Origin: Ferruginibacter sp.
GTDB taxonomy: Bacteria > Bacteroidota > Bacteroidia > Chitinophagales > Chitinophagaceae
Direction of reading: 5' to 3'
DNA: 64,000 nucleotides
Assembly (NCBI GenBank): GCA_025963635.1
Contig: JAOQAK010000073.1
Span: 23,646 to 87,645, forward strand
The number at the start of each line of letters is the position of its first letter. Positions within the stretch are counted from its first letter, which is position 1. The translations under genes and the position numbers were made by a program. The notes under the pieces were generated by a model that did no database searches, was not told the DNA's origin, and saw nothing but the letters and a program-made list of their open reading frames with translations. Positions 54,442 through 63,850 of this stretch are shown in pieces.

Positions 54442-55302
54442 ATGAAAGGAATTATTTTAGCTGGTGGCAGCGGCACAAGGCTTTACCCAATCACCATGGG
54501 CATTAGTAAACAGTTGATGCCCATCTATGATAAACCCATGATCTACTACCCGCTGAGTACGCTCATGCTGGCAGGTATCCGGGAAATATTAATCATCACC
54601 ACTCCTAATGACCAGGCACAATTTATGCGCTTATTGGGTGATGGCAGCCAATGGGGGTGCGCTATTGAATATGCAAAGCAGGAAGTGCCCAACGGACTTG
54701 CCCAGGCATTTGTGATTGGTGAAAAATTTATTGGAACCGACAGTGTAGCACTGGTATTGGGCGATAATATTTTTTACGGAAGCGGATTTAGCAAATTGTT
54801 GCAGGATAGTATTGACCCCGATGGTGCCATTATTTTTGCCTACCCTGTCAGCGATCCGGAACGCTACGGTGTAGTAGAATTCGATGGTGCACATAATGCG
54901 ATTAGCATTGAGGAAAAACCAACCAGGCCAAAAAGTAAGTTTGCCGTGCCGGGTTTATATTTCTACGATAACGAAGTGGTCGATATCGCAAAAAATATCC
55001 AACCTGGCGTAAGGGGAGAATATGAAATAACTACCGTAAATGATATTTACCTGCAAAGAAAAAAATTAAAAGTGGGCGTGCTCGATAGGGGGTTTGCCTG
55101 GCTGGATACCGGCACTTTCGAGTCTTTAAGCGATGCCAGCGAATACGTAAGAGTGATTGAAAAAAGGCAGGGTTTAAAAATAGGCTGCCCCGAAGAGATT
55201 GCTTACCGAATGAATTTTATATCCAAAGAACATTTGATGGAGTTGGCAGAAGGGCTGAAAAAAAGTGGTTATGGAGAATATCTGAGAAAAATCGTAGAGT
55301 GA
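54442..55302 (+). CDS. rmlA: Glucose-1-phosphate thymidylyltransferase
   Basis: The 286-residue protein starts with MKGIILAGGSGTRLYPIT, the nucleotide-binding loop of RmlA, and continues with KQLMPIYDKPMIYYPLS and LGDNIFYGSGF. The usual KPTRPKSKFAV and DRGFAWLDTGTFESL are present. It makes dTDP-glucose from dTTP and glucose 1-phosphate, feeding RmlB encoded 3 bases upstream. Length is normal for the family. Confidence 0.96.
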   Translation: MKGIILAGGSGTRLYPITMGISKQLMPIYDKPMIYYPLSTLMLAGIREILIITTPNDQAQFMRLLGDGSQWGCAIEYAKQEVPNGLAQAFVIGEKFIGTDSVALVLGDNIFYGSGFSKLLQDSIDPDGAIIFAYPVSDPERYGVVEFDGAHNAISIEEKPTRPKSKFAVPGLYFYDNEVVDIAKNIQPGVRGEYEITTVNDIYLQRKKLKVGVLDRGFAWLDTGTFESLSDASEYVRVIEKRQGLKIGCPEEIAYRMNFISKEHLMELAEGLKKSGYGEYLRKIVE

Positions 55303-55397
55303 CAGGTAAAATAGGCATGCGTTCGTTTTCGTCGCCCATAGTTTGCCGTTGTAATTAACACGCGAAACCTGCTAAAATAGCGAATCATCACACAAAC

Positions 55398-55970
55398 ATG
55401 AAATATTTTGCTCATCCTACCGCTGTTATTGACGAAAACTGTGCAATCGGTGAAGGAACAAAAATCTGGCATTTCTCGCACATCATGACGGGCGCAACCA
55501 TTGGAAACAATTGCAACCTTGGACAAAATGTGGTGATATCACCGGGCGTAATATTGGGTAACAATGTGAGGGTACAAAATAATGTAAGCCTATACGAAGG
55601 TGTTATCTGTGAAGACGATGTTTTCCTGGGCCCCGGAGCTGTACTTACCAATGTAATCAATCCACGAAGTGCAGTAAGCCGCAAAAATCAATTCAAAACC
55701 ACTTTAATAAAAAAAGGAGCAACTATCGGTGCAAATGCAACCATTGTTTGCGGAAAAACCATTTACCAATATGCATTTATTGGGGCTGGAGCCGTTGTTA
55801 CCAAAGATGTTCCCGCCTTTGCCCTTATCACCGGCAATCCCGGCCGGCAAACAGGTTGGATGAGTGAATACGGGCACAAGTTGAAATTCAATACCGATAA
55901 CATCGCAGTTTGTGAAGAGAGTAAACAACAGTACCTGCTAAAAAATAATATTGTAATAAGAATCGCATGA
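55398..55970 (+). CDS. WlbB/WbpD-like sugar N-acetyltransferase
   Basis: A 190-residue hexapeptide protein. Repeats include IGEGTKIWHFSHIMTGA, IGNNCNLGQNVVI, LGNNVRVQNNVSLYEGV and IGANATIVCGKTI. The block EDDVFLGPGAVLTNVINPRS is diagnostic of the WbpD/WlbB/FdtC group, which acetylates 3-amino groups on nucleotide sugars. No aminotransferase or dehydrogenase for such a sugar lies in the window. It follows rmlA by 95 bases and could use a dTDP-3-amino sugar. Confidence 0.88.
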   Translation: MKYFAHPTAVIDENCAIGEGTKIWHFSHIMTGATIGNNCNLGQNVVISPGVILGNNVRVQNNVSLYEGVICEDDVFLGPGAVLTNVINPRSAVSRKNQFKTTLIKKGATIGANATIVCGKTIYQYAFIGAGAVVTKDVPAFALITGNPGRQTGWMSEYGHKLKFNTDNIAVCEESKQQYLLKNNIVIRIA

Positions 55971-56157
55971 TTTGCAGGGCTTCATCTGACCTGCTCAGTT
56001 CAAGATCCACGTTTGCTAATTTCTCTTCTACCAAATAATCAAACCTGATCTAATACTTTTCCGAGAGCTCAGTCGTTCAATTTTCAATTCTGTTAATCTT
56101 TCAAACCTTAATTTTAAACAAACTTTCTTGAAGATTGTAATAGTATAAATTTATTCC

Positions 56158-57036
56158 ATGGACTCGTTTACTATAAAAGATCTGGAGAATCTTTCAGGTA
56201 TTAAGGCGCATACTATCCGGATTTGGGAGCAGCGCTACCGCTTTCTTAAACCCAGCCGTACCGGCACCAATATCCGTTTCTATAGCAATGAAGAATTAAA
56301 AAAGATACTCAATATCGCCCTCCTCAATAAGTTTGGATTTAAAATTTCGCATATAGATAAAATGAATGAGGTGGAGGTGAGGGAAAAAATACTCACCCTT
56401 ACGCAAACGGAAGCCCAGCACGAAAGGATCGTGAATGATTTGATCCAGTGCATGGTAGATCTGGATGTTGACAAACTGGAAGATATACTGGACAACTATA
56501 TCCGGGCCCGTGGTATTGAAAGAACCATCGTACAACTCATTTTTCCTTTCATGGAAAAAATCGGTATTCTTTGGATCACGAGCCACATCAACCCTGCCCA
56601 GGAGCACCTTGTTAGCAATATCATCCGCCAAAAACTCATCGTTGGTATTGAAAGCGTTTCTTCCTCGTTGAAGGTAAATAAAACGATTCTGCTGTTCTTG
56701 CCCGAAGGGGAACATCATGAACTGGGAATACTTTTTATGTACTATCTCCTGAAAAGCAGGGGCGTGTCTACCATTTACCTGGGCGCCAATATACCTTTAA
56801 GGGACGTTGAATACGTGGTAAACCTAAAAAAGCCTGATTATTTATACTCACATCTCACCAGCTTAGGGCATAATTTTAACTTCGATAAGTTCCTGCAGCT
56901 GATCACAAAAAAGTTTGTTGGCATACCCATCGTTATCTCAGGTTTACTAACGCAATCCTATGAAAAAAAAATTCCTCAACACATCAATTTCAAAAAATCC
57001 TTCACGGAAGTGATGGAATTTGTATCAACCCTTTAG
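56158..57036 (+). CDS. MerR-type regulator with B12-binding domain (CarH/LitR-like)
   Basis: The 292-residue protein starts with a MerR HTH (residues 4-70; TIKDLENLSGIKAHTIRIWE, RYRFLKPSRT). A helical cap and cobalamin domain follow. The CarH signature is complete: W139-x9-E149-H150 for the upper face, and E185-x-H187-x-x-G190, where His187 should be the lower cobalt ligand. SHLTS and VISGLLTQ fit the rest of the B12 pocket. CarH proteins bind DNA in the dark with adenosylcobalamin and release it in light, turning on carotenoid genes. It lies directly before an ECF sigma gene and the crt cluster, strongly supporting that role. Confidence 0.9.
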   Translation: MDSFTIKDLENLSGIKAHTIRIWEQRYRFLKPSRTGTNIRFYSNEELKKILNIALLNKFGFKISHIDKMNEVEVREKILTLTQTEAQHERIVNDLIQCMVDLDVDKLEDILDNYIRARGIERTIVQLIFPFMEKIGILWITSHINPAQEHLVSNIIRQKLIVGIESVSSSLKVNKTILLFLPEGEHHELGILFMYYLLKSRGVSTIYLGANIPLRDVEYVVNLKKPDYLYSHLTSLGHNFNFDKFLQLITKKFVGIPIVISGLLTQSYEKKIPQHINFKKSFTEVMEFVSTL

Positions 57037-57330
57037 GCTTTTAAGTGAGATTTTTATTGCCCAATTTTTTATCCCCGTTATCAGATTGATACCGATTCAG
57101 CGAACTCAGCCGTTATTTACTGGTTAAACTCTGTATATTTTTATTCTTTAAAGGGAACTTGTGTCATATTAGTAATAATTGGCGCGCTTTTTTATTTAAT
57201 ATAGTTACCAGGCTATCAGATTACCAAGGTAGGCATTATGTTTAACGTTTAACATATATTGTTAAACATTTTTTTATAAGATCCCAATCCTTTTGTTTAG
57301 CTTTACCGTATATTAATTAAACACATCACC
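57037..57330. promoter_or_regulatory. Regulatory gap between MerR and sigma factor genes
   Basis: A 294-base gap with high AT content. It contains the palindrome described separately at 57239-57267, about 65-90 bases before the sigma factor start. The base run after it (TTTTTTTATAAG) and TATATTAATT near 57309 may belong to the promoter, but no standard -33/-7 pair is clear. No gene is seen. Confidence 0.5.
57239..57267. promoter_or_regulatory. Palindromic operator candidate for the CarH-like regulator
   Basis: GTTTAACA (57247-57254) and TGTTAAAC (57260-57267) form a perfect inverted repeat with a five-base spacer. A third half-site, TGTTTAAC at 57239-57246, abuts it in direct orientation. 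A pair plus an extra half-site fits the way CarH tetramers cover several direct or inverted sites. It lies upstream of the ECF sigma gene. No equally good copy was seen before crtI or the regulator gene itself. Confidence 0.55.
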
Positions 57331-57831
57331 ATGTCAGCTATAGATTTTAATGAACTATTAATAAATAATACTGAATTTTTAAAGCCTTTTGCGGTTACTC
57401 TAACCAGGGATAATGAAGTAGCAAAAGATTTATTGCAGGAAACCCTTTACAGGGCATTGGCTAATAAGGAGAAATACAATGTGGGTACCAATATCAAAGC
57501 GTGGTTATATACCATTATGCGTAATATCTTTATTAATAATTATCGTCGCAAAGCCAAGCAAAACACCATTTTCGACAGCACCCCTAACGAATTTTTAATA
57601 AATTACAACCAGGTTACCACCACCAATGCAGCGGAAGGCGCCCTAAAAATGAAGGACATTCAGCTAGCGATTCATAAACTTCCCGAAATTTTTCGGAATC
57701 CCTTTATGCTTTACTTCGAAGGTTATAAATATCATGAAATAGCTGACATGTTGTCGGAACCGTTAGGCACGATCAAAAGCCGGATCCATTTTGCCCGCAA
57801 ATTATTAAAAGAACAACTTACCCGTTACTAA
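57331..57831 (+). CDS. ECF-type RNA polymerase sigma factor
   Basis: A 166-residue sigma-70 family protein of ECF size. Region 2 has VAKDLLQETLYRALAN and TNIKAWLYTIMRNIFINNY; region 4 has LPEIFRNPFMLYFEGY and IADMLSEPLGTIKSRIHF, the HTH. It lies between the CarH-like regulator and the crt genes. No anti-sigma gene is next to it, so control may come from transcription via the upstream palindrome. It probably directs transcription of the carotenoid genes, 135 bases downstream. Confidence 0.92.
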   Translation: MSAIDFNELLINNTEFLKPFAVTLTRDNEVAKDLLQETLYRALANKEKYNVGTNIKAWLYTIMRNIFINNYRRKAKQNTIFDSTPNEFLINYNQVTTTNAAEGALKMKDIQLAIHKLPEIFRNPFMLYFEGYKYHEIADMLSEPLGTIKSRIHFARKLLKEQLTRY

Positions 57832-57966
57832 TTTTAGCACTGCCTTAACTGTAGTGGTACCAGATATGAACGGATCATACATGGTGCCGCTGCTGCGGGT
57901 AAATGTAATATTATATTTCAAAAACAGTTTTCTAGTATACTACTTCACGAGGTTCACTTTCATCGC

Positions 57967-59451
57967 TTGAAAAAAATTGTAATAATTGGTGGCGGATTTG
58001 CCGGGCTTTCCGCTGCTGCCTTCATGGCGAAAGCCGGCTGGGAGGTTACTGTGCTTGAAAAACAAGCAACCGCGGGCGGCAGGGCAAGGCAATTGATTGA
58101 AGATGGGTTCACCTTCGATATGGGGCCAAGCTGGTACTGGATGCCGGGGGTTTTTGAAAGATTTTTCAAATGTTTTGGAAAGAAAGTATCAGATTTTTAC
58201 GAGTTAGAAAGATTAGACCCATCCTACCGGGTTTATTGGCCCGATGAGGTGATGGACATACCTGCCGATTACCCTACATTGAAAATTTTATTTGAAAACA
58301 CAGAGCCCGGCAGCGGAGCCAGACTCGATGCATTTATTAGGGAAGCCGCCTATAAATATGAAGTCGGCATCAATAAGCTTGTACATAAGCCAGGTAAGTC
58401 ACTGCTTGAATTTGCTGACTGGGACCTGGCAACAGGAGTGTTGAAACTCGATGTGTTTGCCTCGATGAAAACCCACGTGCGCAGGCATTTTAAAAACCCT
58501 AAACTGCGTGAATTGCTCGAGTTCCCTGTTTTATTCTTAGGCGCATTGCCGCAGGATATCCCCGCTTTATATAGCCTGATGAATTATGCAGATATCAAGT
58601 TGGGCACCTGGTATCCACAGGGAGGCATGTACAAAATCGTGGAGGCGATGACTTGTTTAGCCAAACAACTGGGTGTTAAATTTTATTTTAAACAGGAAGT
58701 AACCGGAATCAAAATAGAGAATAATATTGCAACAAAAGTGATCACGGGTAACCCGCTATCACCTACGGAGGTTTTTGACGCGGATGTTGTAATCGGCGCT
58801 GCGGATTACCACTTTATTGAAACAACGCTTCTGGCGCCTGAACATAGAAGTTATACTGAAAAATACTGGAACAAAAGGGTGATGGCGCCTTCCTGCCTGT
58901 TGTATTATGTTGGATTGAATAAAAAGCTCTCCAATCTGCTGCACCATACCTTATTTTTCGATGTGAGCTTTGAGGATCACGGAAAGGAAATCTATAGTAA
59001 ACCCGCATGGCCCACAGCGCCTTTATTTTATGTAAGTGCCAATTCTGTAACGGATGCTACGGTTGCGCCGGAAGGATGTGAAAACTTATTCTTTCTAATC
59101 CCGGTGGCAGCCGGCCTGGAGGGTGACACAGAAGAATTGAGAGACAAATATTTTAACCAGGTACTCACCCGTTTTGAAAAAAGAATTGGTCAAACTGTGA
59201 GAAATTCAATCGTTTATAAAAAATCTTATTCAGTCAGCGACTTTAAAAAGGATTATAATTCATTTAAAGGAAATGCATATGGCCTGGCAAATACTGTACT
59301 TCAAACCGCTGTTCTAAAGCCTGCAATGCACAGTAAAAAAGTGAAGAATTTATTTTATACCGGGCAATTGACCGTACCAGGCCCCGGCGTACCGCCAAGT
59401 TTAATCAGCGGGGAAGTGGTAGCAAAAGAAGTCATAAAATATTTTGGCTAG
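57967..59451 (+). CDS. crtI: Phytoene desaturase
   Basis: The 494-residue protein starts at a TTG codon, which gives the standard N-terminus KKIVIIGGGFAGLSAAAF (FAD-binding loop) followed by EKQATAGGRARQL. No in-frame ATG fits. DMGPSWYWMPGVFERFF and the C-terminal GQLTVPGPGVPPSLISGE are CrtI signatures. It desaturates phytoene, most likely to lycopene, at the membrane with FAD. It is the first enzyme gene of the crt cluster and is followed 74 bases later by crtB. Confidence 0.92.
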   Translation: MKKIVIIGGGFAGLSAAAFMAKAGWEVTVLEKQATAGGRARQLIEDGFTFDMGPSWYWMPGVFERFFKCFGKKVSDFYELERLDPSYRVYWPDEVMDIPADYPTLKILFENTEPGSGARLDAFIREAAYKYEVGINKLVHKPGKSLLEFADWDLATGVLKLDVFASMKTHVRRHFKNPKLRELLEFPVLFLGALPQDIPALYSLMNYADIKLGTWYPQGGMYKIVEAMTCLAKQLGVKFYFKQEVTGIKIENNIATKVITGNPLSPTEVFDADVVIGAADYHFIETTLLAPEHRSYTEKYWNKRVMAPSCLLYYVGLNKKLSNLLHHTLFFDVSFEDHGKEIYSKPAWPTAPLFYVSANSVTDATVAPEGCENLFFLIPVAAGLEGDTEELRDKYFNQVLTRFEKRIGQTVRNSIVYKKSYSVSDFKKDYNSFKGNAYGLANTVLQTAVLKPAMHSKKVKNLFYTGQLTVPGPGVPPSLISGEVVAKEVIKYFG

Positions 59452-59525
59452 CCGGTGATAGCGATATTATCCAAGGCGTAAATGCCACAAATATTTGTTC
59501 GTAACATCCAAAAATATTTACCGCA

Positions 59526-60362
59526 ATGATGAACCTTTTTCATGAATTGAGCCAGCAGTGTAGCAAGGCTACCACCGAAAAGTATAGCACTTCTTTCAGC
59601 AGCGCTATCAAATTACTGCACCATGACATGCAGGTTTCTATCTTCAATATCTATGGCTTTGTAAGGTTTGCAGATGAGATAGTGGACAGTTTTCATCAAT
59701 ACGACAAAGACACATTGCTGGAGGAATTTAAGGTGGAAACCTTTGCAGCCATCGAAAGAGGAATTAGCCTGAACCCGATTTTACATAGTTTCCAGCTTAC
59801 CGTAAACAGCTACAAAATCTCCCGCCATTTAATAGAATCGTTTTTTAAAAGCATGGAAATGGACCTCAGAAGTACCACCTATAACAGCAGTGCTTACAAT
59901 GAGTATATTTATGGCAGTGCGGAAGTAGTAGGTCTCATGTGCCTGTATGTATTTTGCGATGGTAATAAAAATATGTACGAAAGATTGCAGCCCGGGGCGC
60001 AGTCGCTTGGCGCCGCATTTCAAAAGGTGAATTTTTTACGGGATGTAAAGGCAGACTATGAACAGCTCAACAGAACTTATTTTCCGGAGGTAGATTTTAG
60101 CAATTTCACGCCGTCGATGAAGCAACAGATTGAAGAAGATATTACCCGGGATTTTGCCCGGGCCTATGAAGCTATTATCCACCTGCCTGTTAAAGCGCGG
60201 TTTGGAGTGTATGTGGCTTATAAATATTATTTATCACTTTTCAGGAAGATAAAAAAGACAAAACCTTGTAATATTTTAGAACGGCGGATTCGCATTCCCA
60301 ATTACGGAAAAGCCTATATTGTGGCCAAAGCAAGCTTACGCCGCCAGTTAAACTTATTATAA
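59526..60362 (+). CDS. crtB: Phytoene synthase
   Basis: A 278-residue squalene/phytoene synthase. Both aspartate-rich sites are present: D50-E-I-V-D54 and D173-V-K-A-D177 (in NFLRDVKADYEQLNRTYFP). It joins two geranylgeranyl diphosphates into phytoene. Two ATG codons stand in tandem at 59526 and 59529. The 74-base gap from crtI and the 11-base gap to idi support one operon. Confidence 0.93.
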   Translation: MMNLFHELSQQCSKATTEKYSTSFSSAIKLLHHDMQVSIFNIYGFVRFADEIVDSFHQYDKDTLLEEFKVETFAAIERGISLNPILHSFQLTVNSYKISRHLIESFFKSMEMDLRSTTYNSSAYNEYIYGSAEVVGLMCLYVFCDGNKNMYERLQPGAQSLGAAFQKVNFLRDVKADYEQLNRTYFPEVDFSNFTPSMKQQIEEDITRDFARAYEAIIHLPVKARFGVYVAYKYYLSLFRKIKKTKPCNILERRIRIPNYGKAYIVAKASLRRQLNLL

Positions 60363-60373
60363 AGGAATTATTT

Positions 60374-60895
60374 ATGGATGTTATTTTAGTGGATGAAATG
60401 GATCAGCCGGTTGGAAGGATGGAAAAAATGGAAGTTCATCAAAAGGCCCTGCTGCACAGGGCTTTCAGCATTTTTATTTTTAACGGTAAAGGCGAGTTGC
60501 TTCTACAGAAAAGAGCCGCCAACAAATACCATAGTGCCGGGTTGTGGACCAATGCATGCTGCAGCCATCCCGCTCCCGGAACAGACACTTTGCAGGCCGC
60601 TGTTAAAAGACTGCAGGAAGAAATGGGTTTTAGTACCCCTCTCGAAAAAGCGTTTGATTTTATATACAAGGCCCCATTCGAAAATGGGCTCACCGAATAC
60701 GAATTCGACCACGTGCTGATTGGCACTTATAACGGTAAAATCGTTCCTAATCCCAACGAAGTGGCTGACTTCTGTTTCAAACCGTTGGAAGACATCCGGA
60801 ATTCGTTGCAATCTCATGCCGATAAATATACCGCCTGGTTCAAAATAGCCCTTCCAAAAGTAGAAGCGCATATACGGCTCTCTCCGGGAGCGTAA
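60374..60895 (+). CDS. idi: Isopentenyl-diphosphate delta-isomerase, type 1
   Basis: The 173-residue Nudix-fold protein has the catalytic cysteine in TNACCSHP (C63, next to a second Cys), the metal-binding LQEEMGF, and the acidic site in LTEYEFDHV. It interconverts isopentenyl and dimethylallyl diphosphates, supplying isoprenoid precursors. Its place between crtB and a second desaturase gene ties precursor supply to pigment output. It lies 11 bases after crtB. Confidence 0.94.
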   Translation: MDVILVDEMDQPVGRMEKMEVHQKALLHRAFSIFIFNGKGELLLQKRAANKYHSAGLWTNACCSHPAPGTDTLQAAVKRLQEEMGFSTPLEKAFDFIYKAPFENGLTEYEFDHVLIGTYNGKIVPNPNEVADFCFKPLEDIRNSLQSHADKYTAWFKIALPKVEAHIRLSPGA

Positions 60896-60950
60896 ATTTG
60901 GTTTGGTTGCCCCTTCAATCATTCTCTTTTCACTTACCTGAATTTCAATT

Positions 60951-62441
60951 ATGCACCCTTCAAAAGCAATTATTATCGGAAGTGGCGTAGCAGGCATGGC
61001 CGCAGCGATTCGTTTGACATTAAAAGGTTTTGCTGTAAGTGTATTTGAGAAAAACGCCTATCCCGGCGGCAAACTGTATGCATTTGAAAAAGGCGGATTT
61101 CAATTTGATGCAGGCCCTTCGTTATTTACCCAGCCGGAAAACCTGCAGGAGTTGTTTGAACTGGCCGGCGAGCCCATTGAGAAATATTTCACTTTTAAAA
61201 CGGTCGATATCGCCTGTAAATATTTTTTTGAGAACGGGAAAACGGTGAATGCCTACAGCAATCCAGCTCTTTTTGCAACGCAAATAAAAGAACAGCTGGG
61301 AGAAAATCCTGAAAACCTTACCAACTACCTGGAACGGTCGGGGCAGCTCTACGATAAAATAGGCACTCTTTTCCTGGATCATTCACTTCATCGAAACAAA
61401 ACATGGAGATCTAAAAACCTGGCCAAAGCTTTTTTTGCCCTCAAATTTCCTTACCTGTTTCAAACGCTTCATAAATACAACAGCAGCTTATTTACTTCGC
61501 CCGAATCGGTTCAGCTTTTCGATCGCTTTGCAACTTATAATGGCAGCAGCCCCTATAAAGCCCCCGCAATGTTAAGTGTGATCCCGCATCTTGAACAAAA
61601 TCACGGTACCTTTTATCCCCATGGTGGCATGATTAGCATCACCAATGCCCTCTACAACCTGGCAAAAGATAAAGGTGTTCAATTTCATTTTGATTCACCG
61701 GTGCAACGCATTATTCACCACGAAGGAAAAGTTAAAGGTGTGGTGGTAAATGATGAAAATATTTTAGCAGAGATCGTGGTTAGTAATTCCGATGCATATT
61801 TTACGTATAAGAATTTACTGAGCAATGTTGCCGGGGCTAAAAAGATTTCGCAACAGGAACGAAGCAGCAGCGCCATTATTTTTTACTGGGGAATAAAAAA
61901 GACTTTCGATGAGTTGCAGCTGCACAATGTGTTTTTCAGCCAGGATTATGAAAAGGAGTTTGATGCCATTTTTAGCACCAAACAATTAAGTGACGACCCC
62001 ACCGTGTACATCAATATCAGCTCAAAAATGGAGGACGGTCATGCCCCTGCCGGGAAAGAAAACTGGTTTGTGATGGTCAATACACCCTGCGATAACGATC
62101 AAAACTGGACCAGTATCCGCCATCAACTGCGTAAGAACGTGATCAGCAAGTTAAGCCGCATATTAAAGGAAGATGTGGAAGCTTCAATCGAAACAGAAAC
62201 TGTTCTGGATCCACTAATGATGCAGGAGCAAACGGCTGCTTTTAAAGGTTCCATTTACGGAACCAGTTCCAATTCTAAATGGGCAGCTTTCTTCCGGCAT
62301 TCAAATTTTAGCAGTTCCATCAAAGGATTGTATTTTTGCGGCGGCAGTGTACATCCGGGTGGGGGTATTCCCCTTTGCCTGAAGAGCGCAAAAATCGTTA
62401 GCGAACTGGTAACTGCCAATGCTCAGAATCCAATCATTTGA
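60951..62441 (+). CDS. crtD: CrtI-family carotenoid desaturase, CrtD-like
   Basis: A 496-residue FAD enzyme of the CrtI family, distinct from the first. The FAD loop is IIGSGVAGMAAAIRL, followed by EKNAYPGGKLYAF and FDAGPSLFTQPENL. The C-terminus has GLYFCGGSVHPGGGIPLCL. The tail and the position before cruF suggest a 1-hydroxycarotenoid 3,4-desaturase (CrtD role) acting after hydration of the open end. A second phytoene or zeta-carotene desaturase is the alternative. It overlaps cruF by 23 bases. Confidence 0.83.
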   Translation: MHPSKAIIIGSGVAGMAAAIRLTLKGFAVSVFEKNAYPGGKLYAFEKGGFQFDAGPSLFTQPENLQELFELAGEPIEKYFTFKTVDIACKYFFENGKTVNAYSNPALFATQIKEQLGENPENLTNYLERSGQLYDKIGTLFLDHSLHRNKTWRSKNLAKAFFALKFPYLFQTLHKYNSSLFTSPESVQLFDRFATYNGSSPYKAPAMLSVIPHLEQNHGTFYPHGGMISITNALYNLAKDKGVQFHFDSPVQRIIHHEGKVKGVVVNDENILAEIVVSNSDAYFTYKNLLSNVAGAKKISQQERSSSAIIFYWGIKKTFDELQLHNVFFSQDYEKEFDAIFSTKQLSDDPTVYINISSKMEDGHAPAGKENWFVMVNTPCDNDQNWTSIRHQLRKNVISKLSRILKEDVEASIETETVLDPLMMQEQTAAFKGSIYGTSSNSKWAAFFRHSNFSSSIKGLYFCGGSVHPGGGIPLCLKSAKIVSELVTANAQNPII

Positions 62442-63150
62442 AACATTAATTCGCAATAGCCTGAAAAGCATCTCAAAATACCAGGTCGCCACAACAATGG
62501 CCATCTTTTTTCATGCAGTAGGCCTTGTAGGTTTGCTGCTGGTGAATGATGATTTTTTTACAAGGACTACTCCGTTTATTCTCGTTCTCTCTTTTTTATT
62601 GTTGATATGGACACAAAAAGAAAAGAATGTCGCTTTCCTGCTTTTTACGACTGCGGTGATAATGATTGGCTTCTTCTCAGAAGTAGCGGGAGTAAATACC
62701 CATTGGTTGTTTGGCGATTATGAGTATGGAAAAGTGTTGGGAATGCAATGGCTGAATGTTCCCCTGGTGATCGGGCTAAATTGGTTCATTATAATTTATT
62801 GCAGTGGCATCAGTACACAAACCTTGCTTTTAAAAGTGATCAATCGGGTAGCGGCGGATACTAAACAGCCACCACTTATTTTAAAAGCAATGTCGGTGAT
62901 CGTAGACGGGGCCACTTTAGCAGTTTTGTTCGATTGGCTGATGGAACCCGTTGCGGTTAAACTGGGCTTTTGGACATGGGGCGGAGATGGAAGCATTCCT
63001 CTTTACAATTATATCTGCTGGCTTGCTGTGAGCATGTTATTGCTCACCATCTTCCAGTTTTGCCGCTTTAATAAAGAAAACAAATTCGCAATAAACTTGT
63101 TACTCATCCAGGTGATGTTTTTTTTGGTGTTGAGGTCTTTTTTTCATTGA
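62419..63150 (+). CDS. cruF: Carotenoid 1,2-hydratase, CruF-like membrane protein
   Basis: The 243-residue protein has about six or seven membrane segments. The family pattern EVAGVNTHWLFGDYEYG and NVPLVIGLNWFIIIYCSG, and later DWLMEPVAVKLGFWTWGG, match the DUF422/CruF group. CruF adds water across the end double bond of gamma-carotene-type carotenoids. The start at 62419 overlaps the desaturase gene; an internal ATG at 62497 is possible but would cut the first helix region. It is followed 55 bases later by crtZ. Confidence 0.88.
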   Translation: MLRIQSFETLIRNSLKSISKYQVATTMAIFFHAVGLVGLLLVNDDFFTRTTPFILVLSFLLLIWTQKEKNVAFLLFTTAVIMIGFFSEVAGVNTHWLFGDYEYGKVLGMQWLNVPLVIGLNWFIIIYCSGISTQTLLLKVINRVAADTKQPPLILKAMSVIVDGATLAVLFDWLMEPVAVKLGFWTWGGDGSIPLYNYICWLAVSMLLLTIFQFCRFNKENKFAINLLLIQVMFFLVLRSFFH

Positions 63151-63205
63151 TACCGCTCAGTTTAGATTTGAGCATGTTATTTCAATCCTCACCATTTTTA
63201 TTATC

Positions 63206-63736
63206 ATGAGTCCATTACTTTTCATATTTATTGCATTATCCAGCTTCTTTATTATGGAGGGCATCACCTGGCTTACGCATCGCTTTATCATGCATGGCTT
63301 TTTATGGCGGCTGCACCAGGATCATCATAAGAAAGGTGCTGGCTTCTTTGAAAAGAATGATGCGTTTTTTCTCATCTTCGCTATTCCCTGCTGGCTTTGC
63401 ATTATGTTTGGCCTGCAGTTTAAAGCATATTGGGTAGCCGCAATAGGAGCTGGTATTGCCTTATACGGACTTGCTTATTTTATTGTGCATGAGGTAATTA
63501 TTCATCAGCGGTTCAAATTTTTCGCCCGCAGCAACAACACCTATATTCGTACCATTCGATGGGCGCATAAAATGCACCACAAACACCTTGATAAACACGA
63601 AGGCGAGAGTTTTGGGATGTTATTCGTGGCAAAAAAGTATTGGGATAAGGTAAGGGCAGATAATAAAAGAACTATCCCGCGACAAACGCCGGTTCATCGG
63701 AACTCAAATTTTCCAGGGCAGAATTCCGGAGCATAG
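63206..63736 (+). CDS. crtZ: Beta-carotene 3-hydroxylase
   Basis: The 176-residue membrane protein has the four histidine clusters of CrtZ: H25-x4-H30, H37-x2-H40-H41, H95-x4-H100 and H121-x2-H124-H125. These bind a di-iron centre. It hydroxylates the beta-ionone ring at C3. It lies 55 bases after cruF, and a cyclase gene starts 114 bases downstream. The order hydratase, desaturase, ring hydroxylase predicts a monocyclic xanthophyll. Confidence 0.93.
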   Translation: MSPLLFIFIALSSFFIMEGITWLTHRFIMHGFLWRLHQDHHKKGAGFFEKNDAFFLIFAIPCWLCIMFGLQFKAYWVAAIGAGIALYGLAYFIVHEVIIHQRFKFFARSNNTYIRTIRWAHKMHHKHLDKHEGESFGMLFVAKKYWDKVRADNKRTIPRQTPVHRNSNFPGQNSGA

Positions 63737-63850
63737 TTTTGTCCTTTATGGTGATGATCCATTTTATCCAGGCAATGCGGATTTTCTTTTAATCTTTCTA
63801 ACTCAAAACAATCAACTCCTTTGGCATAAGGGGCAATTGGCGACGCTTAC

